A model generated the notes under the pieces. The model ran no database searches. It was not told where the DNA came from and saw nothing but the letters and a program-made list of their open reading frames with translations. The position numbers and the translations under genes are program-made. 54,607 nucleotides of DNA from Candidatus Peregrinibacteria bacterium (lineage in GTDB: Bacteria; Patescibacteriota; Gracilibacteria; Peribacterales; Peribacteraceae). Below are positions 8,258-16,459 of the stretch, in pieces (position 1 is the stretch's first letter; the number at the start of each line of letters is the position of its first letter). The stretch is from NCBI GenBank assembly GCA_016196225.1, contig JACPXZ010000003.1, forward strand, positions 1-54,607. Direction: 5' to 3'.

Positions 8258-9256
8258 TTAGAATCCGCGTTTCCATTTTCGCAGAAGCTCGAAGCTTTTG
8301 GTGAAATAGTAGCGTGCGGACAGGGGAATATCCATGCATGGAGTAAGTTCGAGGAGTTCTCCCCCAAATCCGGTTTTAAATGTCGTTACCCCTGCAAAGG
8401 GATGTTTTTTAGCGTTGGATGGCGAAATCCCCCAAAAATTATAGATATGATCGCCCCGTATGAGAGCATCTTGAATAGCTCTCCATTGTAAGAGATAACT
8501 TGCGGGGATTTTTGAATATTCAAAAGAACTCGCACCATGGTGGTAGCTGGTCTCTCCGCCAAAGTGCATGTGAATGGAAGCGGCAATAGGTTTATGTTGA
8601 TATGTTGCGACATATAATGTGCAATGTTCCGGAGCAAATTTTGAAAACTGAGTCTGAAAGAATGCGTCGGTATATGGGGTGAAGTGGTGGCGTTTGTGGG
8701 TTTGTTGGTGGAGGCGTAAAAAGACATCGATATCCGGCGATTTGTGGATGGTCACTCCTTCTTTCTCGGCGCGACGAATAAGATTCCGGGTTGTTGCGCG
8801 CATGCCTTTGAAAATTTCTTCCTCTGTTTTTCCTTCGAGGTTGAGGAACCAGATATGCTCGGCAAGGAGATGCATCGGAGACCTTGTTGCTCCCGGAATT
8901 TCCAACTTTTGTTCTTTTGGCCAGAATGGACTTATCCGAATAAAAGAACATCCCTTTTTTTTCGCAATCTTTTTTAGCTCCTCTACAAGCGATCTGATGT
9001 CTGATGTCTGATATCTGATATTTGATATAACTGGTCCATACTGGACCATCATGTGCCTTCCACGACGTGCAGGCACGATTATTGCTTGGCAAATCCCCAC
9101 GATCTTCTCTTCATCTCGAAGTTCCAGCCGAATCGGTTCTTGCCCGATCTCTCGGTATACCTCTCCCATCGTCCAGGATTGGAGGAAGGGGGACCAGGGT
9201 TGAGCGATCAGGAAGTGATCCCAATCGGCGGGATTATTTGCTGATTGAATGATCAT
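8258..9256 (-). CDS. FemAB/FemX-type peptidyltransferase (peptidoglycan cross-bridge)
   Basis: 332 residues. FemAB-family GNAT-fold proteins add amino acids from aminoacyl-tRNA to the stem peptide of lipid II or its UDP precursor at the membrane face. Family-like stretches are PFLQSWTMGEVYREIGQ near the N-terminus, FKGMRATTRNLIRRAEKEGV in the centre, and the second acyltransferase half with YHHGASSFEYSKIPASYLLQW and YNFWGI. The ATG overlaps the aminotransferase stop by 4 bp (ATGA), so the two are translationally coupled. Codons for NIRYQTSDIRS near residue 80 coincide with a run of short tandem DNA repeats (8992-9029), which looks like an insertion tolerated in a loop. The amino acid added is unknown. 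Confidence 0.85.
   Translation of the reverse strand: MIIQSANNPADWDHFLIAQPWSPFLQSWTMGEVYREIGQEPIRLELRDEEKIVGICQAIIVPARRGRHMMVQYGPVISNIRYQTSDIRSLVEELKKIAKKKGCSFIRISPFWPKEQKLEIPGATRSPMHLLAEHIWFLNLEGKTEEEIFKGMRATTRNLIRRAEKEGVTIHKSPDIDVFLRLHQQTHKRHHFTPYTDAFFQTQFSKFAPEHCTLYVATYQHKPIAASIHMHFGGETSYHHGASSFEYSKIPASYLLQWRAIQDALIRGDHIYNFWGISPSNAKKHPFAGVTTFKTGFGGELLELTPCMDIPLSARYYFTKSFELLRKWKRGF
8992..9029 (-). repeat. Short tandem repeat inside the FemAB gene
   Basis: Near-tandem 7-8 base units (TCTGATG, TCTGATA, TTTGATA on the plus strand) encode YQTSDIRS in frame. This is the same style of insertion as in murF, tsaD, murE and the ribF kinase, although the unit sequence differs. Confidence 0.7.
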
Positions 9257-10392
9257 AGGAGGTGTGTGAGGAGAGAAGAGAGATTTTTTGCTTGCTTTAG
9301 CGACATGGTGGGATGGGTGGGGAGGTTGAGGATACCGGGACAGTTTTCCCAGCCGTCCGAGAGATGAATATTGCGGCGCTTAAGTTTTTTTCGTATCTCA
9401 TCTGCATTGTTTACAAAAATAGGGAATTTTTGTAAGGGCATATGTTCCGTGATACGCGATGGAAACTTCCAGCCATTTTTTTGTGCTTCTTTTAAATAAA
9501 ACTCCGTCAGCATGCGGCGGTGGTCATTTTTTTCATGAAGTCTTTTGTAGTCAAAGAGAGCAAGAGCTGCGCAGGCGTTGGGAATTTTGAAGAGTCTGGG
9601 ATCCATGGAACCATTCTTTTCTTTTTGCGACACAATCGGTACAAGTCCGCCGAGGATTTGTGCACATTTAAGGAGGACCTTCCCGATACCGATACGGTAG
9701 AGCGGGCGGGCTAAGCTATAGATCAGGGGATAGCAAAGGAGGCGTTTAATAAAGAGCAGGGGGCGATGTTCGGCAGACATCTCGATCTCTTTAAGTTTGG
9801 TAGAAATTTCTGGATTCCGCGAAAGAATTGCCCCTCCGCTGATACCAGATATCGCCTTATCGCGGCCGAAGCTGAAGAATGCGAAATCTGCTTCGCAAGT
9901 TTCGGGGATGACGTGCGCGCAGTCTTCGATCAGGTGAATATCGTATTGTTCACAAAGAGATTGTAAGGCAGTGGTATCGGATGGAATGCCAAACGTATGT
10001 TGGCAAATGATCGCGCGAGTCGTATTCGAAATTTGATCTTCCGTACTCTGTATATTCAGGTTCAGCGTGTTCAGATCGATATCTGCGTAGACCGTTACGC
10101 CCTTAGCCGCTTTGATTGCATTCAGGACAACAATGCATGTGTATCTCTGGACGATGACTTCGTCTCCTTTGCGGAGGTTCAGTGCGGTGAGGAGGGCAAG
10201 GAATGCTTCGCGTCCGGAGGAGAAGAGGAACACGTCGCCATGGAGTTTTTTTGATAACTCGGCGCGGAGCAGTTCGGATTCGGGACCGCGGCGCCACTTC
10301 CACGGAGTGAAGAAAAGTTTGAACGTTTGTAAAAGATATGCGGTATCGACATGGGGTGCAAAGAGATGATGGATGGGGGAGAAAAGGTTCAT
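9253..10392 (-). CDS. DegT/DnrJ/EryC1/StrS-family PLP aminotransferase
   Basis: 379 residues from ATG 10392, which overlaps the murF stop by 4 bp. The fold-type I aminotransferase pattern includes FLFSSGREAFLALLTAL (cofactor phosphate-binding helix), GDEVIVQRYTC, HTFGIPSD, LIEDCAH (Asp to the pyridine nitrogen) and SFGRDKAISGISGG, where Lys is the expected Schiff-base lysine. These enzymes usually aminate keto-sugars such as UDP-linked sugars. Its place between murF and femAB, with overlaps on both sides, ties it to wall-precursor or bridge synthesis. The substrate, whether an amino sugar or a non-sugar, cannot be told. An in-frame upstream start at 10437 would overlap murF more deeply and was not chosen. 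Confidence 0.85.
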   Translation of the reverse strand: MNLFSPIHHLFAPHVDTAYLLQTFKLFFTPWKWRRGPESELLRAELSKKLHGDVFLFSSGREAFLALLTALNLRKGDEVIVQRYTCIVVLNAIKAAKGVTVYADIDLNTLNLNIQSTEDQISNTTRAIICQHTFGIPSDTTALQSLCEQYDIHLIEDCAHVIPETCEADFAFFSFGRDKAISGISGGAILSRNPEISTKLKEIEMSAEHRPLLFIKRLLCYPLIYSLARPLYRIGIGKVLLKCAQILGGLVPIVSQKEKNGSMDPRLFKIPNACAALALFDYKRLHEKNDHRRMLTEFYLKEAQKNGWKFPSRITEHMPLQKFPIFVNNADEIRKKLKRRNIHLSDGWENCPGILNLPTHPTMSLKQAKNLSSLLTHLL

Positions 10393-11852
10393 GGGAGGAT
10401 GTTCTGAATAATGGTATCGGACATTCTCCCAATGCAAACGAGGAGTGCTCCTTGTGGGACAGGGGGAGGGGTTTTTGAATATATTTCCACCCGTCTTCCC
10501 TCCCCAAATTTTCCATACCCTCGTTGAAACATTTTTGCGTGACGTTTGTTCAGAAAGATCACCCGGTCGAATACCGGATTGGCGGTCTCCCCTAGTTGTT
10601 CATGAATCAGGGAATCCTCATTACCAAGTTCGATAATGCCGGGAGTCATCAAGACCTTATGTTTTTGTGGCTGACTTTTAGCCCATTGTATAGCGGCATG
10701 AAAGCTCTCGGGGCTGACATTATGAGTATCATCGAGGATAGTGATTCCGGATTCCACTCGCATAGAGAACGTATGGGGTGGGGGAGTGAAGGAGTTACAT
10801 TTTTCTTCGATTGTTTTTTCGGATAAACCAAAATGTTTGGCGACGGCAACGGCAAGTGCAATACTGGAAAATGGTATTTGGGGTTGCACGAGCGTCATGG
10901 GACATTTTGTTTTTTCTTTCAGTTGCTCTACGAACGGTGTTGTTGCATTGATAAACGCATGTCCATTTTCCGGTAGCGCTTCGCAGAGTTCTCCTTTGGC
11001 ATCTGCGATTTCCTGCTCGGATCCAAATAATCCAAGATGTTGTTTGCCGATGCAGGTGATGATGCCGATCGTGGGTTGGACAATGTCGCATAAGGTTCGG
11101 ATTTCACCTTTGCGGTATGCCCCCATCTCCACAATGAGTAATTTTACATTTTGCATTTTGCATTTTGCATTTTTTATCAACCACTGTGCCACTCCCATCT
11201 CGGTATTCACGTATGCGGGGGTTACGAGAGGATGAAAATCGCTAAGAATATGAGCGAGGAGTGTTTTGGTGGTTGTTTTACCCACGCTTCCCGTGATCCC
11301 AATGACCGTAAGATCGGGATACTCGGCACGGAGCGCTCGTGCTTCCTCAAGCGTATGGCACTTGAGCATGTGGTCGACGGGCAGCCACAGCAGCCAAGTC
11401 AGTAATAGGAAGAAGGGTTGGAGGAGGGGGAGGAGAATAAGAAGAATATCGAATGTCGAGTAGTGAATGTAGAGGGATAGTGCAGCAGTGAGGAGCAACG
11501 AAGTGGTTGCAAGTGTGATGGCTTTGGATGTCCAGACGGGGTATTTTTGTTTTTTAACGGTGATTTGAAGAATATTTAATGCAGTGAGGAGAATGAGAGA
11601 AGCCAAAATGGAGAATGTACCAGCCGTCGCCAAGGCTATGGCCGGCAAGAAATGGAGAATGTAGGAGATTGCAAAAGATGAGAGGATGATTGTTGGGCGG
11701 AGGATTCCGAAGAGTGGTCGAAGTATTCCCTCTGCGCGGAGATGTTCACGGAGACGATCAATTCTCCATTCCTTGAGTTGCCAAAGGTGCGTGAACGTAA
11801 GGAGAGGTGAAATGCCCGCTGCAATGGTGAGGGCGATCAGCAATTGATCCAT
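10389..11852 (-). CDS. murF: MurF-type ligase with an added N-terminal membrane domain
   Basis: 487 residues. The first ~135 contain several hydrophobic helices (for example AISYILHFLPAIALATAGTF and LLLTAALSLYIHYSTFDILL) in place of the usual soluble MurF N-terminal domain. The Mur ligase core follows: GITGSVGKTTTK (ATP loop), YVNTEMGVA, IVEMGAYRKGEI, ITCIGKQHLGLFGS, ILDDTHNVSPESF and the C-terminal domain. It should add D-Ala-D-Ala to the UDP-MurNAc tripeptide, here tethered to the membrane. NAKCKMQNVK in the central domain is encoded by a TTTTGCA tandem repeat (11141-11176). It heads an operon with the aminotransferase, FemAB and a small membrane protein, all closely overlapped. Confidence 0.85.
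   Translation of the reverse strand: MDQLLIALTIAAGISPLLTFTHLWQLKEWRIDRLREHLRAEGILRPLFGILRPTIILSSFAISYILHFLPAIALATAGTFSILASLILLTALNILQITVKKQKYPVWTSKAITLATTSLLLTAALSLYIHYSTFDILLILLPLLQPFFLLLTWLLWLPVDHMLKCHTLEEARALRAEYPDLTVIGITGSVGKTTTKTLLAHILSDFHPLVTPAYVNTEMGVAQWLIKNAKCKMQNVKLLIVEMGAYRKGEIRTLCDIVQPTIGIITCIGKQHLGLFGSEQEIADAKGELCEALPENGHAFINATTPFVEQLKEKTKCPMTLVQPQIPFSSIALAVAVAKHFGLSEKTIEEKCNSFTPPPHTFSMRVESGITILDDTHNVSPESFHAAIQWAKSQPQKHKVLMTPGIIELGNEDSLIHEQLGETANPVFDRVIFLNKRHAKMFQRGYGKFGEGRRVEIYSKTPPPVPQGALLVCIGRMSDTIIQNILP
11141..11176 (-). repeat. Short tandem repeat inside murF
   Basis: ATTTTACA then three ATTTTGC units on the plus strand encode NAKCKMQNVK in frame within the central ligase domain. 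The period is 7-8 bases. The reading frame is preserved and conserved motifs lie on both sides. Confidence 0.8.
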
Positions 11853-11862
11853 ATTTCTATTA

Positions 11863-11891
11863 TTGTGCGGAATGGGTAACAGTGCTATACT
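11863..11891 (+). promoter_or_regulatory. Predicted promoter of the calcium-repeat protein gene
   Basis: TTGTGC (11863-11868), a 17-base spacer, TATACT (11886-11891). Transcription would start near 11898, giving a leader of about 20 bases before ATG 11918. It lies in the divergent gap beside the murF start. Confidence 0.5.
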
Positions 11892-11917
11892 GGGATGATT
11901 TTTTCCATAAAAACTAT

Positions 11918-12322
11918 ATGAATGGACGTCTTACAAACATTTTACTTCTTTTGGCCATTGTGGTTTCGGCCGTGTTCCTTGGGAAGGTGCTTCTCGAGGA
12001 GGTGCGGGTCCCTGCCTATCTCACCTCTCCTCCTCCTCCTCCTCCAATGCCCGAATCCGAGATCTGCGACGATGGAATCGATAATGACCTGGATGGTCTG
12101 ATTGACATGGAAGACGAGGATTGTTGGCCTCCGGAGCCTCCTCCTCCTATGCCCGAGCCGGAGATTTGTGACGATGGTATCGATAATGACCAGGATGGCC
12201 TGATTGACATGGAAGATGATGATTGCTGGGCTCCAGAGCCCGAGATTTGTGACGATGGGATCGATAATGATCTGGATGGCCTGATTGATATGGAAGACGA
12301 GGATTGCTGGTCCGCCCCATAA
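11918..12322 (+). CDS. Membrane-anchored protein with three MopE-like Ca-binding repeats
   Basis: 134 residues from ATG 11918. One N-terminal membrane segment (ILLLLAIVVSAVFLGKVLL) is followed by a Pro-rich linker and three near-identical 23-residue repeats of the type EICDDGIDNDLDGLID followed by MEDEDCW, separated by Pro-rich spacers. The DxDxDG-like acidic loop bounded by two cysteines is the 'putative metal-binding motif' of MopE-like proteins and resembles dockerin/EF-hand calcium loops. The protein is probably exported, with the repeats outside binding Ca2+ and each closed by a disulfide. The Ser/Thr kinase gene follows 52 bp later. An upstream start at 11882 would place 12 extra residues before the membrane anchor. 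Confidence 0.8.
   Translation: MNGRLTNILLLLAIVVSAVFLGKVLLEEVRVPAYLTSPPPPPPMPESEICDDGIDNDLDGLIDMEDEDCWPPEPPPPMPEPEICDDGIDNDQDGLIDMEDDDCWAPEPEICDDGIDNDLDGLIDMEDEDCWSAP
12059..12310 (+). repeat. Three tandem 69-bp coding repeats (CDDGIDND type)
   Basis: Units at 12059-12127, 12161-12229 and 12242-12310, each encoding 23 residues, with spacers of 33 and 12 bp. The units are nearly identical at protein level and highly similar in DNA, suggesting recent duplication or gene conversion. Confidence 0.9.
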
Positions 12323-12350
12323 GTACTGGACATATTAATAAAAAGTAATA

Positions 12351-12392
12351 AAATAACACTTCCATTCGTATATCATGATGGAAGTGTTATTT
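12351..12392 (+). promoter_or_regulatory. 15-bp perfect hairpin covering the kinase start codon
   Basis: AAATAACACTTCCAT (12351-12365) pairs without mismatch with ATGGAAGTGTTATTT (12378-12392). The 12-base loop ends with the first ATG (12375) and the second ATG (12378) begins the right arm. In mRNA this would bury the initiation site, and there is no Shine-Dalgarno sequence upstream. It could be a translational switch, or an attenuator after the upstream gene, although no clean T-run follows. Confidence 0.6.
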
Positions 12393-13943
12393 GATTCTCT
12401 TTATCGGGATCTTGGAGAGACCCAAGACTGGGTCCCGGGTTCTCCGGACATTCTTCGTGCTGCCGATGGATCGAAGATCAGTTGTTTGCAGATTCTCCAT
12501 AAAACAAAAAACAGTATTGTACGAGTGGTCAATCATGAGGCATTTGAGCAACCTCTGATCGGAAAATTTTACAATGGCGATATGTCCGATCAGGAGGCGA
12601 TGCAACGATTTCGTCATGAAGGGGAGATATTATCCATGCTCCAAGGGGAATACACGCCATCGTTTCGTGGATGGGGGGAATATACGGGACGTCCATATCT
12701 CCTCATGGACCATATTCCGGGTGTTTCCCTTCAGGCGCTGATCACCGCCGCAAATGGGCGGGGATTACCGTCATCTATTGTACGACGCGTAAGTACAGAG
12801 CTCTCTGCCGCATTGGCCTTTATTCACGAGGCAGGTGTTGTCCATCGTGATATCAAGCCGGGGAATGTGATTCTTCGTGATGATGGCGGGCTTTCGGTCA
12901 TTGATTTTGGCCTCGCCAGTCGTCGGCGGGGGCACGAATTACGTCTGACACATGAGGGGCAAACAATGGGCACGCCTCGGTACCTTGCACCAGAATCTTT
13001 GTTCATGGGGATTCGAAATGCGCCTCCTGCGTCGGATATCTATAGTTTGGGACTCGTTATCTCAGAACTGACGACCGGCCGTCATCCCATGAGTGATGAT
13101 CAAGTCTATGCACTTCGAGGGGGATATGTTGGTCTGATCGATTATACCGCGCTTTGCCAGAAGGGAGTTCAAGAGGTAGCCAAAAATGATCCAGCTTTGG
13201 GATTGTTACTGAGACAGATGTTTGATGCCGATATTGCCAAAAGACCAACAGCAACAGAGCTTGTGAAAGAATTATCGGGAGTGACGTTGGAGCAGTATCG
13301 TACGCAGGCGCCGAAACATCGGTTGCTCCCTTGGAGAAAACCGCATCTCAAAGAAAGCGCATCTTTGCCGTCGATTTTTGGACAGACGGAACAAGAAGCG
13401 GCGCATGCGATGTGGGTGGCGATTGAAGATGTTGTGCGTCGATCGCGCCGAAGATGTTTGATGACGCTTGGTGGAATTGGAGCTGTTTTGGGGATCGGAG
13501 GGCTGGCATCGGCGGTTGTGTTTTGTACACATGAAGAAGAAAAAGAACATCCAAATCTGCCATTTCATCCTTTTGATCGGATAGGGAAGAGGCCGGAGGA
13601 GGGTGTGGAATTTGCGACGCGGGATGGGGAGTCTTGTGTGTGGATGTTCCGTTTATCGAGGGAAGAATTACTGGGATTAGGAATCCAAGGAGAAGTACCG
13701 AATGAACTCGTGTGCACACTCTTTTATCGTGAGAATACATCTTTCTTATTTATACCGGGAAAGGGGGTTCATCCTCTTGGATCAACGACGCAGGAAGATG
13801 TTGCCAGAATGCTCCAAGCATTTCCCGTTATGGATGGTCCGATCAGTATTCCACCCGGATTCCCGGGGAGTGAAGCATCATGGCGATCAACAGTGAACGG
13901 CCGATTAAAAATGTTGCAAGATCAGAAACGTTTCCCACAGTGA
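12375..13943 (+). CDS. Membrane-anchored Ser/Thr protein kinase (PknB-like)
   Basis: 522 residues. The kinase domain spans about 35-300: ATP-site Lys64 in LIGKFY, Glu in RHEGEIL, catalytic loop HRDIKPGN (157-164), DFG at 177-179, GTPRYLAPES activation-segment end, SDIYSLG. All catalytic residues are present, so it should be active. A basic juxtamembrane stretch (RRSRRR) precedes a membrane helix at about 362-384 and an outside domain of about 135 residues with no recognised PASTA repeats. That domain may sense an envelope signal. The start codons sit in a perfect hairpin (12351-12392). The two genes just before and after do not reveal its substrates. Confidence 0.9.
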   Translation: MMEVLFDSLYRDLGETQDWVPGSPDILRAADGSKISCLQILHKTKNSIVRVVNHEAFEQPLIGKFYNGDMSDQEAMQRFRHEGEILSMLQGEYTPSFRGWGEYTGRPYLLMDHIPGVSLQALITAANGRGLPSSIVRRVSTELSAALAFIHEAGVVHRDIKPGNVILRDDGGLSVIDFGLASRRRGHELRLTHEGQTMGTPRYLAPESLFMGIRNAPPASDIYSLGLVISELTTGRHPMSDDQVYALRGGYVGLIDYTALCQKGVQEVAKNDPALGLLLRQMFDADIAKRPTATELVKELSGVTLEQYRTQAPKHRLLPWRKPHLKESASLPSIFGQTEQEAAHAMWVAIEDVVRRSRRRCLMTLGGIGAVLGIGGLASAVVFCTHEEEKEHPNLPFHPFDRIGKRPEEGVEFATRDGESCVWMFRLSREELLGLGIQGEVPNELVCTLFYRENTSFLFIPGKGVHPLGSTTQEDVARMLQAFPVMDGPISIPPGFPGSEASWRSTVNGRLKMLQDQKRFPQ

Positions 13944-13944
13944 G

Positions 13945-13985
13945 GGTACCTCCCCCTTAGGGGGAGGACGAAGGAGGGGGGGGTG
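13945..13985. repeat. G/C-rich palindromic repeat, intergenic copy
   Basis: GGTACCTCCCCCTTAGGGGG followed by AGGACGAAGGAGGGGGGG. The same module recurs at 14500-14541 inside the next gene. It belongs to the CCCTC/GAGGG palindrome family found about ten times in the window. Confidence 0.8.
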
Positions 13986-13987
13986 AA

Positions 13988-14740
13988 TCAGAGCAACCTT
14001 TTATGAATAATGTCCGCAATTTCTTTTGCTTTATCCTTATGCACTCGATGCCGCACATTTGAGTATGTATAAAAATGGCTTCCCTTAATTTGCTCATGCA
14101 TATATTGGCCATCCGCAAGGGGAGTCATCCCGTCATCCTCTCCCCAAAAGATATCGGTGGGAACACGTATGTTTTTTAAGAGAGGGCGGAGATCTTCTTT
14201 GCACACATTGATCATCGTCTGGCGCATGATCGCAGATGCCTGTTCGTAATCATGGACGCGGAAGAGTTTGTAGAGGAGCCTCTTCCCGATGGGTTGGAGA
14301 TAGCGCATGCCGGGAAGAGAGAGGAACAGTTTGCCGGTCTTTGCGAGGGTGAGACCAAAGGCGCGTTTGATATGACGGGGATGCCTGATGCCTGCAGCGG
14401 CACAGAGGAAGAGGTGATCGATATGGAGATTGTTTTGGGCAGCAAGTTTAATCGCAATCCGTCCACCGTGAGAATGTCCAAGGAGGGCGAAAGATTGGGG
14501 GGGTACCTCCCCCTGAGGGGGAGGATGAAGGAGGGGGGGTAAGTTTCGTTTTATCCACTCCATCACCCACTCCGCATAATCATCCGTCGTCCACGGCTTC
14601 TCCGGTTCAGGCTCCTTCCCAAATCCAGGAAGGTCGGGAGTGAGGATTTGGATATCAGAATCCTTAAGGGCTTCTTTTAATTCATCAAACGAATGATGAT
14701 CCGCTCCCCATCCATGCAAACACAAAAGAATCGGTTTCAT
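13988..14740 (-). CDS. Alpha/beta hydrolase
   Basis: 250 residues. The fold and triad are clear: oxyanion-region HGWGADHHS, nucleophile elbow GHSHGG (Ser), acid in WGEDDGMTP (Asp), and histidine near NVRHRVHKD. Family members are esterases, C-C hydrolases or related enzymes. The substrate is not evident and no helpful neighbour exists. Just before the nucleophile elbow, PPLLHPPPQGEVPPQS is encoded by a G/C-rich palindromic repeat (14500-14541), apparently an in-frame insertion between the strand-4 region and the elbow. Cytosolic, with no signal peptide. Confidence 0.85.
   Translation of the reverse strand: MKPILLCLHGWGADHHSFDELKEALKDSDIQILTPDLPGFGKEPEPEKPWTTDDYAEWVMEWIKRNLPPLLHPPPQGEVPPQSFALLGHSHGGRIAIKLAAQNNLHIDHLFLCAAAGIRHPRHIKRAFGLTLAKTGKLFLSLPGMRYLQPIGKRLLYKLFRVHDYEQASAIMRQTMINVCKEDLRPLLKNIRVPTDIFWGEDDGMTPLADGQYMHEQIKGSHFYTYSNVRHRVHKDKAKEIADIIHKRLL
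14500..14541 (-). repeat. G/C-rich palindromic repeat inside the hydrolase gene
   Basis: GGGGTACCTCCCCCTGAGGG continuing to GGAGGATGAAGGAGGGGGGG. It is nearly the same as the intergenic copy at 13945-13985 and is read through in frame. Confidence 0.85.
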
Positions 14741-14769
14741 GGCAGCATTATACCGTTTGTGGTATATAT

Positions 14770-15513
14770 ATGCTTACCTTGTTAATTTCTTTTATCTTCG
14801 GGAGCGTTTTTGCCGTGAGTCTCATGTCGCTCACGGGTGTTTTTCTGTTGTCCCTCCATCAAGCCTTTTTACGGAAGGCACTCCTTACCCTTGTGAGCTT
14901 TGCGGTGGGTGCTCTCTTTGCCAATGTTTTTTTGCATATCCTTCCTGAAATTGTTGAGACGACCGACAATCTTCATACTGCGTTTGGTTTTGTGCTTCTG
15001 GGTATTGTCTTCTCATTTGCGATCGAGAAATTCATTCACTGGCATCACTGTCACACCCTCGAGTGCGAGCATGCCCATCCGCTGGGGATCATGATGCTCG
15101 TTGGTGACGGCGTGCACAATTTTATGGATGGTATGTTGATTGCGACGACGTATCTTGTGGATATCCAATTAGGAATCGCGACGACCATTGCAGTGATTTT
15201 GCATGAAATCCCGCAGGAGATCGGAGATTTTGCCGTGTTGCTCCACAGTGGTTTTAGCCGCAGCCGCGCACTTTATTGGAATTTTGCCTCCGCACTTACG
15301 GCTTTTCTCGGAGCGGTAGCGGTCCTTGGACTTGAGGTGTCCATTCACGGAATCGAAGAAGTGCTCCTGCCGATTGTCGCGGGGAACTTCCTCTATATTG
15401 CAGGGAGTGACCTCATCCCGGAACTCCACAAAGGGTCGAGATCCACCAATGCGATTTTGCAGCTCGTTGCAATGATTGCCGGTATCGTCCTGATGTACGG
15501 CATTAGCGCTTGA
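14770..15513 (+). CDS. ZIP-family divalent metal transporter
   Basis: 247 residues, mostly membrane helices. The ZIP signature helices are both present: GDGVHNFMDGMLIA (helix IV) and HEIPQEIGDFAVLL (helix V), whose His, Asn, Asp and Glu residues form the binuclear metal site. The loop before helix IV is His-rich (HWHHCHTLECEHAH), as usual in ZIP proteins. Imports Zn2+, Fe2+ or Mn2+ across the inner membrane; specificity cannot be read. The stop codon overlaps the -35 element of the next gene's promoter. Confidence 0.9.
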   Translation: MLTLLISFIFGSVFAVSLMSLTGVFLLSLHQAFLRKALLTLVSFAVGALFANVFLHILPEIVETTDNLHTAFGFVLLGIVFSFAIEKFIHWHHCHTLECEHAHPLGIMMLVGDGVHNFMDGMLIATTYLVDIQLGIATTIAVILHEIPQEIGDFAVLLHSGFSRSRALYWNFASALTAFLGAVAVLGLEVSIHGIEEVLLPIVAGNFLYIAGSDLIPELHKGSRSTNAILQLVAMIAGIVLMYGISA

Positions 15514-15537
15514 CATAAATGAATTTATATATACTAT
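15510..15537 (+). promoter_or_regulatory. Predicted promoter giving a nearly leaderless transcript
   Basis: Perfect TTGACA (15510-15515) overlapping the ZIP stop, a 16-base spacer, TACTAT (15532-15537). The ATG at 15544 is only 6 bases further, so the mRNA would begin at or next to the start codon. Confidence 0.5.
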
Positions 15538-15543
15538 AACCTT

Positions 15544-16428
15544 ATGAGCGAAAGGTTGCCGATCCAGTGTTCTGGACATCATGTGAGCGACGATTTTGGC
15601 AAATGGGGTCCTGAACGCTGTGCTCTTACAGCTCCGCAGAAACGACGATTTTCAGATTATGGGACGGGGATTACCATTCCTCGAGATGGAATAGAAGAAC
15701 CTCTCATTGGAAAGTATTCCCGAGGTATCGTTGATCTGAATCGCGAACCGGGTAGTCCGACACTTTTCCCCAAGCAGGATTTTGAAAGACCGACTCCAAA
15801 TGACATCTGGCTTCCTGGCCAGGGACTTACCGAAGAAGAACGGGGAGAGGTAATGAGAGACGTGTATCGTCCGTACCACGATGACCTTATGCAGAGAGTG
15901 AAACAATTCAAACGTCCCGGCGTTGTAGTTGCATGGGATAACACTGCCCACTACGAGATTAGCAATGCTGCGACCGGCGAAAAAGAAATGATGCCTCCAT
16001 TTATCCTTTCGAACAGAGGAACACGTGACAGTACGGATATGACTGACATGGCCGAGCTTGATGCGCGAAAGGAGAGCATTCGAACGACTACATGTGATCC
16101 GCGCTTCCTCACAGAGTTTGCGATCGAACTCCGAAAATCTCTCAAACAGTACGGCCTACCCGACGAAGTATTTTTTAATCGTGTCTACAAGGGTGGTTAT
16201 ATCGGTGAACATTACAATACGAGGCGCCATCCGGAGTTGAATGTTGATCAAACGGTAGAATCCTTCCAAATTGAATACGACACAATACTCACGCATGATC
16301 AGGAAACACTGAAAGCGGATCCATCTGCTATGGAAAAACTTTGTATCGCGGCTGAGCGGGCGCTATTCAACGCGTATGTGAACCTGCTCACCTGGAATGT
16401 TGGTGTGAATACTACAACGAAGGAGTAG
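15544..16428 (+). CDS. N-formylglutamate amidohydrolase-like protein (FGase family)
   Basis: 294 residues. The FGase pattern is visible in order: VDLNREPGS, YRPYHDDL, VVVAWDNTAHYE (at the position of the usual DCHSM metal motif), TCDPRF, NRVYKGGYIGEHYN, and SFQIEYDTILTHDQE near the end. Known members hydrolyse N-formyl-L-glutamate in histidine breakdown, but the family also contains other zinc amidohydrolases. No histidine-utilisation genes are nearby. The change from DCHS to DNTAH may alter metal binding or specificity. The gene appears to have its own promoter with almost no leader. Confidence 0.7.
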   Translation: MSERLPIQCSGHHVSDDFGKWGPERCALTAPQKRRFSDYGTGITIPRDGIEEPLIGKYSRGIVDLNREPGSPTLFPKQDFERPTPNDIWLPGQGLTEEERGEVMRDVYRPYHDDLMQRVKQFKRPGVVVAWDNTAHYEISNAATGEKEMMPPFILSNRGTRDSTDMTDMAELDARKESIRTTTCDPRFLTEFAIELRKSLKQYGLPDEVFFNRVYKGGYIGEHYNTRRHPELNVDQTVESFQIEYDTILTHDQETLKADPSAMEKLCIAAERALFNAYVNLLTWNVGVNTTTKE

Positions 16429-16459
16429 ACGATTATTTGCCGTCAATAGTAAGGGCGGA

